Assembly: GCA_001051155.2 (NCBI GenBank)
Contig: JYIP02000003.1
Coordinates: forward strand, 4,154,001-4,218,000
Direction: 5' to 3'
DNA: 64,000 nucleotides
DNA from: Chrysoporthe austroafricana
Lineage: Eukaryota; Ascomycota; Sordariomycetes; Diaporthales; Cryphonectriaceae
Of the stretch, positions 24,555-36,011 are shown piece after piece. How positions within the stretch are numbered: position 1 is the first letter of the stretch; every line of letters begins with the position of its first letter. The position numbers and the translations under genes are program-made. The notes under the pieces were generated by a model. The model was not told the origin of the DNA. It saw only the letters and a program-made list of their open reading frames with translations, and did not search any database.

Positions 24555-26240
24555 CTACCGCAGCCTGTGCCGCAGCCCGATCTTCTCGCGCCCGCCCATC
24601 CACGGCCGCAGCACCTCGGGGATCCGCACCGTCATCTCGGCCTCGTCCCACCCGCTCTCCAGGAGGGCCGCCAGCACCCGCGGCACCGCCAGCGCCGTGC
24701 CGTTCACCGTCCAGGGAAACGCGAGCCGGCCGCCCTCGCTCGCGAGCCGCACCCGCGTGCCGAGCCGCCGCGTCTGGTAGTCCGTGCAGATGCTCGCGCT
24801 CGTGACCTCGCCCCAACCCTCCCCGGCGTCCTGGGGCGGGGGGACCCCCTCCGCGACACTGGTCCCGCTGCTGGTGGTGGTAGTGGTGGTGGTGGTGGTG
24901 TGCCGCCGGGCCCGCGAGGGGAACCACGCCTCGATGTCGTTCTTCCGCGCGGCGCTCGCGCCCAGGTCCCCGCTCGGCATCTCCAGCACGCGGCAGTGCA
25001 GGCCGAGCGAGCCGAGGATCTCGGTCTGCATGTCGACGACCTCGTCGAAGACGTCGTCGGCCGCGGCGGCGTCGGGCCGCGCCCACGCGAACAGCTCCAC
25101 CTTGGTGAACTCGTGCACGCGGTACAGGCCCTTGGTGTCGGCCCCCCGCGCGCCCGCCTCGGCGCGGTAGCACCGGCTGACGGCGACGCGGCGGCACGGC
25201 AGCTCCGCCTCGTCCAGCACGGCGTCGGCGCGCATGCCGGCCAGCGGGACCTCGGCGGTGCCCGCCAGGCACAGCTCGGGCCGGCCCCGCGCGGCGTCGG
25301 CCGCGCTCTGCGCCACCCCGTACACCTGCGACTCGTCCCCGCGCGGCTGGAACCCGCACGCCGCCGCGATGTGCCCGTACACCATGCTCGGCGGGCTCAC
25401 CTGGCCCCAGCCGTGGCGCGTCGCCGTCGCCAGCGCGTACGCCACCAGCGCCTGCTCGAGCTGCGCGCCCTCGTTCAGCAGGTAGTACCACCCCCAGCCG
25501 CTGGCCGTCGCGGCGCCCGCGAAGTCGAGGATGCCGAGCTCCGTCCCGATGTGCACGTGCGAGCGCCACACGCGGTCCGACGACTCGGGCGCCGGCTCCG
25601 GGTGGTCGTTGATGTAGCTCAGCACGAGCGGCTTGTCGCCGCGCGGCGTCGCGTCGCTGGTGAGGTTCGGCAGCGCGAGCGCCAGGCCCTGGATCTCGGC
25701 CTGGAGCCGCGCCTCATCCTCCTCGATGCCGCCGAGCTGCGCCTTGAGCCGCCGCGCCTCCTCGAGGAGCTCGTCGCGCAGCCTGGGCTCCGCCTCCCCG
25801 GCGGCGGCGGCCGCCGCGTCAGTGTCGGCGTCGCCCTCCTCGCGCGCCTTGGTCGGGTTGGCGATCTGCCGCCGGAGCAGGTTCGAGCGCTCGCGCAGCG
25901 CGCGGCCCTCGCGCTGGCGCGCCTGCCACTGCTCGTGCAGGGAGATGATGCGCGCCGGGTAGGTGGCCTGGGGCTTGTAGTTGCGCTCGAGGCAGGTCTG
26001 CTCGTAGAGGGCCGGGTTCTGGCGGATGTGCTTGATGTCGATCACGGGCTTGGGGGCCGTCGTCGGCCGGACGGCGGCGCTGCTGGTGGGGGGCGGTGCG
26101 GCGGCATGGCCTGACCGGAGCCGCGGGGATGCGTGCAGCGCGCGCCGTGATACTGCGGAGGGGAGCCTGAGGGTTGTCGTGGACGGCGCGAGGGAGAGCC
26201 AGCAGCGCAGGCACGTGAAGGGTCGCCGGCCTGCCTTCAT
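24555..26240 (-). CDS. Mitochondrial seryl-tRNA synthetase
   Basis: A single exon of 561 residues. It charges tRNA-Ser in mitochondria. The first 45 residues are rich in Arg, Ser and Ala with no acidic residue, fitting a mitochondrial presequence. The N-terminal helical arm (about 65-215) contains the long coiled-coil typical of SerRS, with an Ala-rich insert near residue 140. The catalytic class II core follows: motif 2 around CYRAEAGARGADTKGLYRVHEF and KVELF, and motif 3 around VNGTALAVPRVLAALLE. The protein has an unusual poly-Thr run (nine Thr, encoded by a (GGT)n-type repeat at about 24869-24900) inserted between motifs 2 and 3, in a loop. The ATG at 26240 is the first in the frame and gives a good presequence. 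The yeast mitochondrial counterpart is Dia4. Confidence 0.95.
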   Translation of the reverse strand: MKAGRRPFTCLRCWLSLAPSTTTLRLPSAVSRRALHASPRLRSGHAAAPPPTSSAAVRPTTAPKPVIDIKHIRQNPALYEQTCLERNYKPQATYPARIISLHEQWQARQREGRALRERSNLLRRQIANPTKAREEGDADTDAAAAAAGEAEPRLRDELLEEARRLKAQLGGIEEDEARLQAEIQGLALALPNLTSDATPRGDKPLVLSYINDHPEPAPESSDRVWRSHVHIGTELGILDFAGAATASGWGWYYLLNEGAQLEQALVAYALATATRHGWGQVSPPSMVYGHIAAACGFQPRGDESQVYGVAQSAADAARGRPELCLAGTAEVPLAGMRADAVLDEAELPCRRVAVSRCYRAEAGARGADTKGLYRVHEFTKVELFAWARPDAAAADDVFDEVVDMQTEILGSLGLHCRVLEMPSGDLGASAARKNDIEAWFPSRARRHTTTTTTTTTSSGTSVAEGVPPPQDAGEGWGEVTSASICTDYQTRRLGTRVRLASEGGRLAFPWTVNGTALAVPRVLAALLESGWDEAEMTVRIPEVLRPWMGGREKIGLRHRLR

Positions 26241-27054
26241 CCTGTCAGAGCGCCCGCGGTAGGATGCGAGCGTCAGGCCGAGAGGTGAGAACTTCCAGAG
26301 TATGGGGGAGACCTCCTGTGCTTCTTATCTCAATTCACAAGGGGCAGAGCCGGAATTTCGCGACGTTGCCTGACTGGCCCGCATGGCATGTCGTCGCAAC
26401 CGAGGGTGTGAACAGAAAAGAGCGGCCGAGGTTACATCGAGGCTGCAGAGCTTCTCGGTTGACAGGATGCGCGACAGGGGTCGAGGTTCCCCGCAAAGCG
26501 GCACGGCCTGGGAGCTATGACCACGGCTATTATGCTGAGTACGCAGGCTGTGCTATGTACTATAGGGATTGTCTGTCATGATATACATGTCACCCATGTC
26601 ACCCACCAGCTAACCAAATGGTCGTGAAGAACAGACGTGACAGCAGCTCCTCCTGCTTTCCAAATCTGCTGCGACAAGCATCATCAGGACTGACGAGGCG
26701 CGACCACACCTCGCAACGCCATGCTATGAGAGAGCCCCCATCCGCGGGTCTGGGTATATTCATTAGGTACAACAAACAACTCAGCAGTCAAGCCAAACGC
26801 CGCCGTTCTACTCCGTTCGCGATGCGGTGCAATAAACCAAGGCTGCCCGATGCGCACCTCGTCGTCGTTGTCATCGTCCTCCTCCTCCTTCCTGTATGTC
26901 CTCTGTTCGATACATAATATAGACATGATCATGCCGGCCAAATAAAACAGTTCAAACTCCTCCCCGTGAAAATGTGATGTCTTCTCTCTCTCTCTCTCTC
27001 TCTCACGGATAGTAATAATCCCTCGGGCCTGCCTGCCTGCCTGCCTACCGGCGC
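26241..27054. other. Intergenic region, SFI1 3' side to SerRS promoter
   Basis: The part next to 26240 must be the SerRS promoter; the part next to 27055 is the SFI1 3' UTR. A (CT)n run lies at about 26981-27004 and a CCTG tetranucleotide run at about 27029-27045. No gene was seen. Confidence 0.5.
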
Positions 27055-30000
27055 TCAGCCTTCCTCGTCGTACCGCTCCTCGAACGTCAGCTCGCTCGGC
27101 GGGCGGTACGCGGGCGTGGTCGTCGACCGCCCGAAGGTGGGGGGCGGCTTCGCGGGCGTGCGGAACGGCGTCATGTCCGTCGTCGTCCGCCACCGCGCCG
27201 GCGCCGGCGTCGACGTGAACCACCGCCCGCTCCGCCGCGTCGCCCGGAAGTCCATCTCCGTGACCCGGTCGCCGACGGCCCCGGTCCGCGCCGCCCACGC
27301 CGCAAAGAAGTGCCGCGCGTCCCGCCGCGCGTGGTGGCCCGTGAACTCGTGCACCGTCTGCTCGAGCCCCCGCAGCGCGACCGACGCGAGCGTCCACTCG
27401 TCCCAGTGCGCGCCCGCCGTCTGCGCGAAGTCGTACTCCTCCGCGTCGAGCTGGTTCTCCTCGTGCGCCTCGAGCAGCGAGTGCCACTGCACGAGGTGCC
27501 CTTCCTTGTCGGCGTCGCCGGCCACCTCGCCCGTGAAGGCGACGAACTCGAGCCGCGAGCGCCACATGTGCGCCACGTCGATGATCGTCGCGTTGTCGTC
27601 CTCGACGCACATGTCGTCCGCCTCCCAGCCGTTGGTGACGGCATCCGCCGTGGCCCGGCGCCAGATGTCGAGGCAGTCCCTGACAGCATCCGTGCGCACG
27701 CGGTACTTGAAGTCGCCGTACAGCCGCTGCATGCGCTTTTTCCACTCCTGCCTCCGGATCTCCTGCCAGTGCGGGACGACGTTCTCGCCGGCTGAGAACA
27801 GGTTGCTGAGGTGGGACCATTTCCTCATCCGGTGGTGGTGCTGGAGCTGCGTGTGCCACTTCCTGACGACCCTGGGGACGAGCCGCTGCACGATCAGGCC
27901 CCGCGCGTGGTAGGTCTGCATCTCAAGCTGCTCGAGCGCCTCCAGCGAGGTGTTGAAGAAGCCCGTGATGGTGTCGTGGTGGTGGACGTCTCGGGCGAGG
28001 TGTCGAAGGTGGTAGCTTCTGGCAGCCGATGCCCTGGTCGCGCCGACCCATCTCTCCAAGAACCGGGCTCTTTCTTGCTGCTCTATAACACGTCCGGCGA
28101 GGCTCAGCCGCCACTCGCAGTACCAATGATAGGCGGCGCTGTCGAGTTCCTCGGCGTCCTGCTCTTCTTGCCATTCGACCAGCCTGGTCTCGTAGACCCA
28201 GTGCCTCGTCCAGTCCCTCAGCTCTTGGACGGCTGCAGTTTTCTCGCGGGCCCTGGCTTCCTCGGCTTCCTGCCTCCACGCTAGCGACAGGCCGGATCTC
28301 AAGAGCTCGTCCCTACGAGCAATGATCGGCCCGGCCCCTGCCTCGGCCCGTTCTTGGATCTGTGCTTCGCCTCGCCAGCGCCTCATGTACCGCCCGAGCA
28401 TGGAGCCCTTGAAGATGCTCTCAGCTTCATCCTGCGCCGATGCTACCCATCGGTTTTCCGAGTGCCACTGCTGGAAGCCGGTCGCCGCCAGACGTCGCGC
28501 ATCCATCTGCTCAGCCACGCGCACCTTGGATTCTTGATACCAGTCGCGAAATACATCCTCGATGAGATCACGCCTCTCCTTGCGAGCAGCAGCCTGGCGC
28601 ATCACGGTGCTCTTTTTAGCAGCGTCCACTGCGCTTTCACGCCATTGCCTCAGCACGACCATCTGGGAGAACCAGATCGCCTTGCTTTCAGCTTCGGTCT
28701 CATCCGTGTCCCTGACCCAGGCATGGAAGCACTTCTTTCTGAGGATATGACGCCTTGCAACCTGTGTCCGCTCCACCTCCTCGTCTGCACGATCAGCCCA
28801 GTGAGTGAACGCCTTGGACAAGAGGAAGTAGTTCCATGCGGCTGCTGCGACCTGGTACTGAGAGTGGATGACGGCCTTACTCCTCTCGACGTCTTCCGAC
28901 TCAAGCTCTTCAGAAGCATCGTAGAGTTCGTCGTCGTCGCCCTCGGGCACTGCGTCCCACTCGCTTTCGAAACTCCGCAGCCGCCGAAGCTGTGGGTCCC
29001 TGAATCCCCTGCTAGAGCTTGGCCGATGGGGAAATTCCTCGATGAGCGTCCTTTCGACCGATTGTGACTGTTGTCTGCCTTGGCCGTCCGTACTCCGAGC
29101 GTCAGATGCCGAGCGTCCTACCGAAGCAAAAGAGTCCCTGATGCGTTCAATGGATTGTCTCACGCGTGGGTTGACACTACCCTCGGACAAGACAGAAGGC
29201 GTGGGAGGGGCGAGAGCGCCTCTCGGAGTTCTGTCAGCACTCTCTCTGCTGCGCTCCAGCTCCCGCCGTCGCAGGTGGTCCTGGTAGGCCCGTATGCCGT
29301 CGTTCTCGTCAACGTGCATCGTAAGCGCGCTTTCGACCCAGACGCTCAGCGCCTCCCCCATCGTCTCCCATGCATCCCATCTCTCAGCGTGCGCCTCGGC
29401 CCGGATGTTGTATGCTCTCGCGTAGCGGCTGATGTCCCTCCAGTGGTTGAACGAAGACATCCGAAACATCTGTTCTCTCGAGGCAATGAACGCGACCTGC
29501 TCGCCCTGCATCCCCTGCTCATCCTGGGCGTCCCTGCATGGCAGCTGTGAAGAATACTCATCGTGCCGCAGGTCATGATGCTCGCTGGTGCTCTCTAGGT
29601 CCTCGATGCCAGACCCTTCCGCTGGCTGGACGGGGTGCCTCGGCAGGCTTGGCTCTTCTTCAGCCCCGACTGCGTCGTGTCCACCCAGGTCCAAACTCAC
29701 GCTCGAGAACTCTTCGTCCGAGAGAATGTCGCCGTTCGGGTCTCCTAGATGGCTCCGGAAGCCCTGCGCGGGTTCGCCAAAGCGACTGAAGTCCAGCGGA
29801 GGCCGGTTCTCAGCTCGAGTGGAGGGCCTACCATCGTCCTGCTGAGGCGCCGAAACCACTTCCGCCGACCCGTTAGCCACCTTGCCCGGGCCGCCAAGGA
29901 CATCGGCCTTAGCGCGGAACGGAAGGTTCTCAGAATGCGAGACGCCGGTGTCGTCCCGGTCCCACGAGACGTCCGAGACGCTCTGGGAGTCGACAACGTC

Positions 30001-30995
30001 CGAGAACCTCACCTCCTTCCTCTGAGGTTCCTGACGCGCGAGTTCGTCCGTGGAGTGCGACCTGGCCCTCCGCTGAGCAGGCTGGACGTCGCCGCCGTCG
30101 CCATTGAGCGGCCCGTTCCCGTTCGTGCCAAGCCCCAGGACCATGCTGTCCGAATTGCGGCGGCGGCGGGGCGCATAGTGCACGGGGCTCGGCGAGCTGG
30201 AGCTCTCCTTCTGCGGAGCGGGCGAGGCGAGGTTGAAGTCGGCGTGCGGGGCCGGCGACGCCCCGAGGTCGTGCGCGTCCAGGGTGCTCGCGTCGCCGGG
30301 ATCGTGCGCGCCGCCTGGGTCGGTCGACACGAGCGAGTCGTCGGTGTAGACGAGCTCGATGCCCATCTCGCCCAGGACGGACCGGAACTTGTCCAGCAGG
30401 GACTCCGGGCCCCGCTGGCCGCCGATGCGGAACAGCAGGCGCGATATGTGCGGGACGTCCTCGGACGCGAAGCCGTGGCGCGGCAGCACATCGTCGGCGG
30501 CGGTGAAGAGGGCGGTGGTGGGGAGGCGCTCGCGCTCGGGGAGGGCGGCGAGGATGGCCTCGCCGGTCGCGATGATCTCGTGGAGCAGCGTGATGTCTAT
30601 GTCGCGCAGTCAGTCAGTCAGTCAGTCAGCCGGCCAGCAGCGGTCCCGGGGGCGGCGCGCGCCAAACACAAAAAGGGTCAGGCGAGCCCACCTTCGTTGC
30701 TGTACCAGGGCTCCTGTTTCGCGCGTAGGGGTGTCGGGGTCGCGCCAGAGTCACCACCACCGCCGTCGTCCCCGTTGGGGAGCGGGGCGGGCTCGCCGGC
30801 GCCCTGCATGAGGTGGATGGGCTGGACGACGGGGGTCAGGGGCCCGGGCTTGACGGCGACGCTGGTGTTGTCGCTCTCGCGCACCTGGGGCTCCTCGGCG
30901 CTGTCGGTGAAGGGCCCGGACTCGCCCGTCTCGTTGGACGGGGTCGCCGTTGGCGAAGGGCCTCCCGTATGGGCGGAGGCTGGTACCGGTTGCAT
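27055..30995 (-). CDS. sfi1: Spindle pole body centrin-binding protein Sfi1
   Basis: Sfi1 is the long helical protein of the half-bridge of the spindle pole body, where it binds centrin (Cdc31) and drives duplication. Two exons, 30995-30692 and 30596-27055, give 1,281 residues. The intron (30691-30597, GTGGGC and ATAG) contains a CAGT-type array; the join yields EPWYSNEDITLLHEIIATG and restores the conserved N-terminal fungal Sfi1 domain ending in HISRLLFRIGG (about 105-165). The large C-terminal half (about 540-1180) holds many centrin-binding repeats with the W at regular spacing, for example FTHWADRAD, FHAWVRDT, LRQWRESA, FRDWYQES, FQQWHSEN and MRRWRGEA. The centre is disordered and acidic. 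The start is uncertain: the frame stays open upstream of 30995 without another ATG. A 27-codon upstream ORF lies at 31285-31202. Confidence 0.88.
30598..30691 (-). other. SFI1 intron 1 with CAGT array
   Basis: The intron holds about five tandem GTCA units at about 30608-30629, close to the acceptor, so unit number changes would alter the distance to the branch site. Confidence 0.7.
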
Positions 30996-32071
30996 TTGCG
31001 GATAGGACGCCGGCGCCTCGGATACATGTCGAGGGGGGGAGCTTCGTGGAGACAACGTGGGAGGTGTCGGGGTGGGACGAGGCCGGCCGGGGCGAGCGCG
31101 CGTGGGATACCGGGGCGGAGACAGGGCGACACGGGCGCGCTCTGGTCTGGTCTGAGGTGAGGTCGAGGTGAGGAGGGCGCGTGAGGGCGGTGGTCGCACG
31201 CTCAGCTCGCGATCTCTATCGTTACCGTAGTAGCAATAACAGCAGCAGGGCAGGCGGGAATGGTTGCAGCAGTATAGGGATGCATTGAGCAGTCAATTGG
31301 GACCACCGACAGCCACAGGAAGAAGAATGGGAGCGCAGGAAACAATGAAAGGGCCTTGGTCTGGCAAGCGGATTGAGAAGGGCGTTGTGGACGGCAATGG
31401 GCGAGGCGGTGCGGAGGCGCGTTTATTCTTTCTGGCGTCGAGGTGGGATCGCGTCTTGTCTGGACGAAAAGAGGATAGCGGAGGGGACTTTGGGAACCCT
31501 GGGGCGGCTCTTCGCTCTCGCGTGCTGGCAGTCTGCGAAGTAAGTAAACAACAGCAAGTCAGTCCGTCCGTCCGTCCGTCAGTCAGTCAAGTCAGTACTG
31601 GGGGCACTGGGGTAAGCAATGGCAGGCCTGGTGTGTGTCTGGTGGGCTGATCCACCGCCCACTGAGGACCAGCCCCCCCGATTTGTACTGGGTGCTGCGT
31701 ACGCTGGGCTGCTGCGGCTCAGTGCCCTGTGCCCTCCGTGTCTCCCACCCTCAGCGCACCGGGCGCCAGTGGAGCCAACATCCCATGATCCCTGCACCTA
31801 CGTCGTGCTACTGAGTTCTCACGCTAAGTACTTGCTGCAACCCCTGCCTCTGCAGGACGCGCGGGTCCATGCAAAACCAGTGGTGCTCAGCGTCGCGAAA
31901 TCAAGAAGAGACTGCAGGACGCACCAGCCCAACCGCACACCACCCCGAGGACGCCTCGGCCCACGAGCTCCTGTGCCGCCCTGCTGCCCGCCAGGACTCC
32001 GCCCCCTCCAGAGCGTGGACGGACGGACGGACGGCGTGGGAGCGTCGCTGACCCCAACAAGCCCGGCCGAC
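30996..32071. promoter_or_regulatory. Divergent promoter, SFI1 and CX9C gene
   Basis: The 1.08 kb between two opposite start codons contains both promoters. A CCGT/CAGT tetranucleotide tract occurs at about 31557-31590. A short ORF on the minus strand (31285-31202, ATG to TGA, 27 codons) lies in the probable SFI1 leader. No other coding content is supported. Confidence 0.5.
31202..31285 (-). other. Candidate upstream ORF in SFI1 leader
   Basis: An ATG at 31285 opens a 27-codon frame ending in TGA at 31202-31204, out of frame with SFI1 and ending 206 bases before the chosen SFI1 start. Whether it is transcribed is unknown. Confidence 0.25.
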
Positions 32072-32398
32072 ATGGCACCACCACCACCGGCGCCGGGCAC
32101 GACGAGGCCGATACAGAAGTTCGCCGCCGCAGCTTCCAAATGCTCTGCCGAGGTGGGTGTGTTGAGAGCCAGACCGGCTCCGTCCCACTCCCGGCGCTTG
32201 GTGCTGACGTCTCCTGCAGGCTGCTGTGTACGGCAAGTGTATTGTGGCGGACTACAACTCGGTCCACAAGGACAAGTGCGCTGCTGAGTTTATGAAGCTC
32301 AAGGACTGCTACATAGTACGGAGACATCGCCCCAGCCCGTTCTGGCTCCCGGGTTGGGTTGGGCTGACGGATCACAGAAAGCATTCAGGTCGCGGTAG
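32072..32398 (+). CDS. Twin-CX9C protein, NDUFAF8-like complex I assembly factor
   Basis: Three exons, 32072-32152, 32220-32315 and 32378-32398, encode only 65 residues. Two perfect C-X9-C motifs lie at CSAEAAVYGKC and CAAEFMKLKDC, the hallmark of proteins imported and oxidised by the Mia40 pathway in the mitochondrial intermembrane space. The layout, with IQKFAAAASKC before the first motif and a short basic tail, matches the NDUFAF8 group, which works with NDUFAF5 in complex I assembly in animals; in fungi the role is inferred. The second intron was set to end at 32377, giving the tail YIKAFRSR; ending it at 32389 would give YIVAVDGTV instead. The first intron is confirmed by the need to join the two halves of the first CX9C motif. 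The gene is convergent with the isoleucyl-tRNA synthetase gene, only 146 bases away. Confidence 0.85.
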
Positions 32399-32544
32399 AC
32401 GGGACGGTATGAAGAGCACACGGTCCAACACCATCTATCTTTCTTCTCTACCTATATCACTCGTTGATATTCAGCAAATAGACAACCGTCACACCAGCTT
32501 TTTGGAGCGCCGGAGGAGTGTCTCTCCCCCGTGTCTATGTGCGT

Positions 32545-35500
32545 CTAGAGCTTGAGCAGCCGCAGCAGGAACGTCGCCGCCTGCACCTCCTGCATCTCCT
32601 CGGCAATGATGCCTTCCTGCTGCCCAGCGGGTATCTCGCCCTCCACGTGCGTAACCTCGTGCTTGTCGATGGGCCGCCGCAGCGCCTTCTGCAGCTGTGC
32701 GGCCTGTGTCGCGAACACCTCCTCGAGGCCGAGGCCCTCGGGATCCGAGAGCACCTTGTACTCCATCTTCACGTCGTCCGTCGGCACCAGGCCGGCCTTC
32801 TTGCGGAGCCGCTGCACGCGGTTGATGATCTCGCGCGCCAGGCCCTCGCTCTTCAGCTCCGGGTAGATCTTGCAGTCCAGGATGGTCAGGACCTCGTTGT
32901 CGGTGTTGATCTCGGATTCCTTGGTGGAGTCGTCCTCCTTGACGCCGCGGCGGACCACCAGATCGCCCTCCACTAGCTCGATCCCGGCGACGACGATCTT
33001 ACCGTTGGCCGCATAAAGCTTGGCCTCGTCACTCGTGACATTCGGCAGGGCACTCTTGACCTTGCCCATGTCCTTCCTGAGCTTCTTGCCGAGCACAGGC
33101 CAGTCAGCCGTCACGCTGTACTGCACGTTGTAGGCGGCTTCGTCGGATGTGAGGACTAGGTCGCGGACGTTCAGCTCCTCCGAGATGTAGGACTCCAGCG
33201 ATCGGACATCCTCGAGGTAGCCGGCATCAGGGTGGATGATGACTAGGGTCTTCAAGGGCGTCTTGACGCCGATGGCTTTCCTCTCCCGCGATACACGAGC
33301 TAGGTCGATGATGTTCTTCATCCGGCCGACTCTGCGCTCGATCTCGGGATTGTACAGCTCTTTCCGTACTTCAGGATACTTCAGGAAGTGCACACTGCGA
33401 GGATCCTGCTCTCGCAGGTTCTCAGGGATGTGAGGCAGCAGCTTGAGGTAGATGGTATCGGTAAGGAAGGGCATGAAAGGAGCAAGACCACGGCAGAGGG
33501 TGTAAAGAACCTCAAAAAGGGTGTTCAGGGCGTGAAGTGTATCTTCAACACCATTTTCGCCCTTGAGCCGCTTCCTGTTGAATCGAATATACCAGTTTGT
33601 GGTGTCATCGATGAGTCCTAGCAACCTAGGGGTGACAGTGTATAGACGATAACCTGGATCATGATCAGCCTTGGTAGAGCCGGATGGAGACAAGAGGGTC
33701 CTTACCATTCATTTCTTGGTTGACATACTCCAACAGACTCTGGCACGAAGCCAGGATCCACTTGTCCATCACGTTGGTGTTGGTAGCCTCCATCGTTGTG
33801 TCCCATTTGTAATCAACATTCTCAACCTTCTTCAGAAGCGCGACCTGGGCGGCGAAGAAGTTGTAGCTGTTCCACAGGGGCAGGAGCACCTTTTGCACGA
33901 CCTCCCTCACTCCCGTCTCCTTGAAGCGCAAGGGCTCCGCTCTGACCACGGGCGAATTAATGAGGTACATGCGCAAGGCATCGCTACCAAACTTGTCCAT
34001 CACCACCGCTGGATCGGGATAGTTCTTGAGACGCTTCGACATCTTCTTTCCGTCCTCTGCGAGCACGATCCCGTTCACCACACAATTCTTGAAAGACATC
34101 TTGTCGAACAGGTGGGTGCCCATGACCACGAGCGTGTAGAACCATCCTCGGGTCTGATCCAGACCTTCGGCGATGAAGTTTCCGGGGAAAGTCTTGTGGA
34201 ATTTGTCCTGGTTTTCAAACGGGTAGTGTTGGCTGGCGAAAGGCATGCTTCCTGACTCGAACCAGCAATCGAAGACCTCCTCGACGCGCTTGAGCTGGCC
34301 CTTGCCCTTCTGGCTGGGGATGGTGATGTGGTCGATCTTGTCACGATGGATGTCGGTGATATCGCCCTCGAAGCCACTCAGCTTCTTGAGCTCCTCCACA
34401 CTGCCCACACAGATGCGCTCCTCGCCGTCGTCGCTGGTCCAGATGGGGAGGGGAGTGCCCCAGTAGCGGTTACGAGACACGTTCCAGTCCCTGGCGTTCG
34501 AGATCCAATTTGCGAACCGCCGCTCCTTGACGAAGGCCGGCACCCAGTGACTTGACTCGATATTCTCAAGCATCTTAGGTACGATTTCAGGGATGCGGAT
34601 GAACCACGAGGGGACAGCGCGGTAGATCAAGGGGGTGTCAGACCGAGGGCACATTGGGTAGCTGTGCCTCAGCTGTGACTCGACGATCAGCTTTCCCTTC
34701 TCCTTTAGGGCCTTGACAATGTGCTTGTCTGCCTCCTTGACGTGCATGCCCTCAAAGTCCTTGACCTTTGCAAGATAACGGCCAGTCTCGTCGAGAGGGT
34801 CGGGCGGCGGACGGGTCTCGGTGACAATGCCGGCTTCAGTCGCAATGTTGAAATCGTCCTCACCGAAGGCAGGAGCCTGGTGCACAATACCAGTACCGCT
34901 GTCGTCCGTCACATACGTGCCGTTCAGGACCTTGAATGCGACATCCTTGAAGTCCTCGTAGTAGTAGTCGAAAAGCGGCTCATACTTCCAGCCGAGCATG
35001 TCCTTGCCCTTGATCTTCTCGACGACCTTGAACTTGGCCTTCTTCGGGTCTTTGTATAGTGTCGTCAGGAGCTTCTCGAGGAGGACGTAGTGGTCTCCTG
35101 ACTTCTCGTCAAGTATCTTGATGTACTCGAAATCGGGGTGCACACACAAGCCCAGGTTGGTGGGCAGGGTCCAAGGAGTCGTCGTCCAGGCGAGCAGCTT
35201 CGTCTTCGGGTCCTCCACGAGCGGGAACGACACGACCACGGCGGGGTCTGTCACATCCTGGTAGTTTTGGTTGGCCTCGAAGTTACTCAACGCAGTCGTC
35301 AGGACAGTGCTGTAGGGCATAACCCGGTGGCCCTGATACACCTTGCCCTTGTCGAACAACTGCTTGAAAGCCCACCATTCAGACTCCATGAATGTCAAGT
35401 TCATCGTCTACTCGCCAGTCAGCTAGCCTCGTCCCTCCGGATAACAGCAGTGCCACGCGCACCTTGTAGTCGTTGTCAAAATCAATCCACCGTCCCAGCC

Positions 35501-36011
35501 GCTCGATGGTGGTCCGCCATTCTGATGCGTATCTCATCACAATGGCCCTGCACTCGTCGTTGTACTTGTCGAGTCCCATCTGCATGACGGCCTGCTTGCC
35601 ACTAATCTTGAACTTCTTGTCGATCTCGTGCTCGATGGGAAGACCGTGCGTGTCCCAGCCGAATCGACGCTCGACGTGGTACCCCTTCATGGACCAGTAC
35701 CGCGGGATGATGTCTTTGATCGTGGAAGCGAGGAGATGGCCATAGTGACTGCACCACAGATTAGAGGGGCCGACGGAAGATCACGACGCATCTGGGCACA
35801 TACGGAAGACCTGTCGCAAACGGCGGGCCATCGTAGAAAGTATAGTTTTCCCGACCCTCGGACAGTTTCACCTGCGCAAACATCATCAGCCTCAAGCTGT
35901 TCCTCCCCCCTCGGCGGCAGAACTGGGGCGCACCTGGGTCTCGAAAGCCTTGATCTCCCTCCACCTCTTGATGATCTCTTCCTCCTCACGGGGGAAGTTT
36001 ATGGAGGACAT
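32545..36011 (-). CDS. ils1: Cytosolic isoleucyl-tRNA synthetase
   Basis: Five exons, 36011-35934, 35871-35804, 35748-35463, 35407-33706 and 33653-32545, give 1,080 residues, the usual size for the eukaryotic cytosolic enzyme. It charges tRNA-Ile. The signature HYGH is at residues 50-53, after the DGPPFATG segment, and is only restored by splicing exon 2 to exon 3. KMSKR lies at residues 599-603. The editing domain (CP1) with TTPWTLPTN and the [15 protein letters not shown] segment is intact between them, and [10 protein letters not shown] follows. The C-terminal anticodon-binding and extension domains are complete. There is no mitochondrial presequence; the protein starts [14 protein letters not shown]. 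All introns are 52-69 bases, short and GT-AG. The gene shares a divergent promoter with hymA. Confidence 0.97.

Noticed and set aside
24244..25569. 441-codon frame containing GWLAGWLAGWLA repeats
   Set aside because: The repeat peptide is a translation of the non-coding CAGC array in another frame, and the rest is out of frame with SerRS.
24567..26114. 515-codon open frame on the plus strand opposite SerRS
   Set aside because: It is the mirror of a GC-rich gene with strong third-position bias; its translation is Arg/Ala/Leu-rich and has no domain, while the minus strand is a complete seryl-tRNA synthetase.
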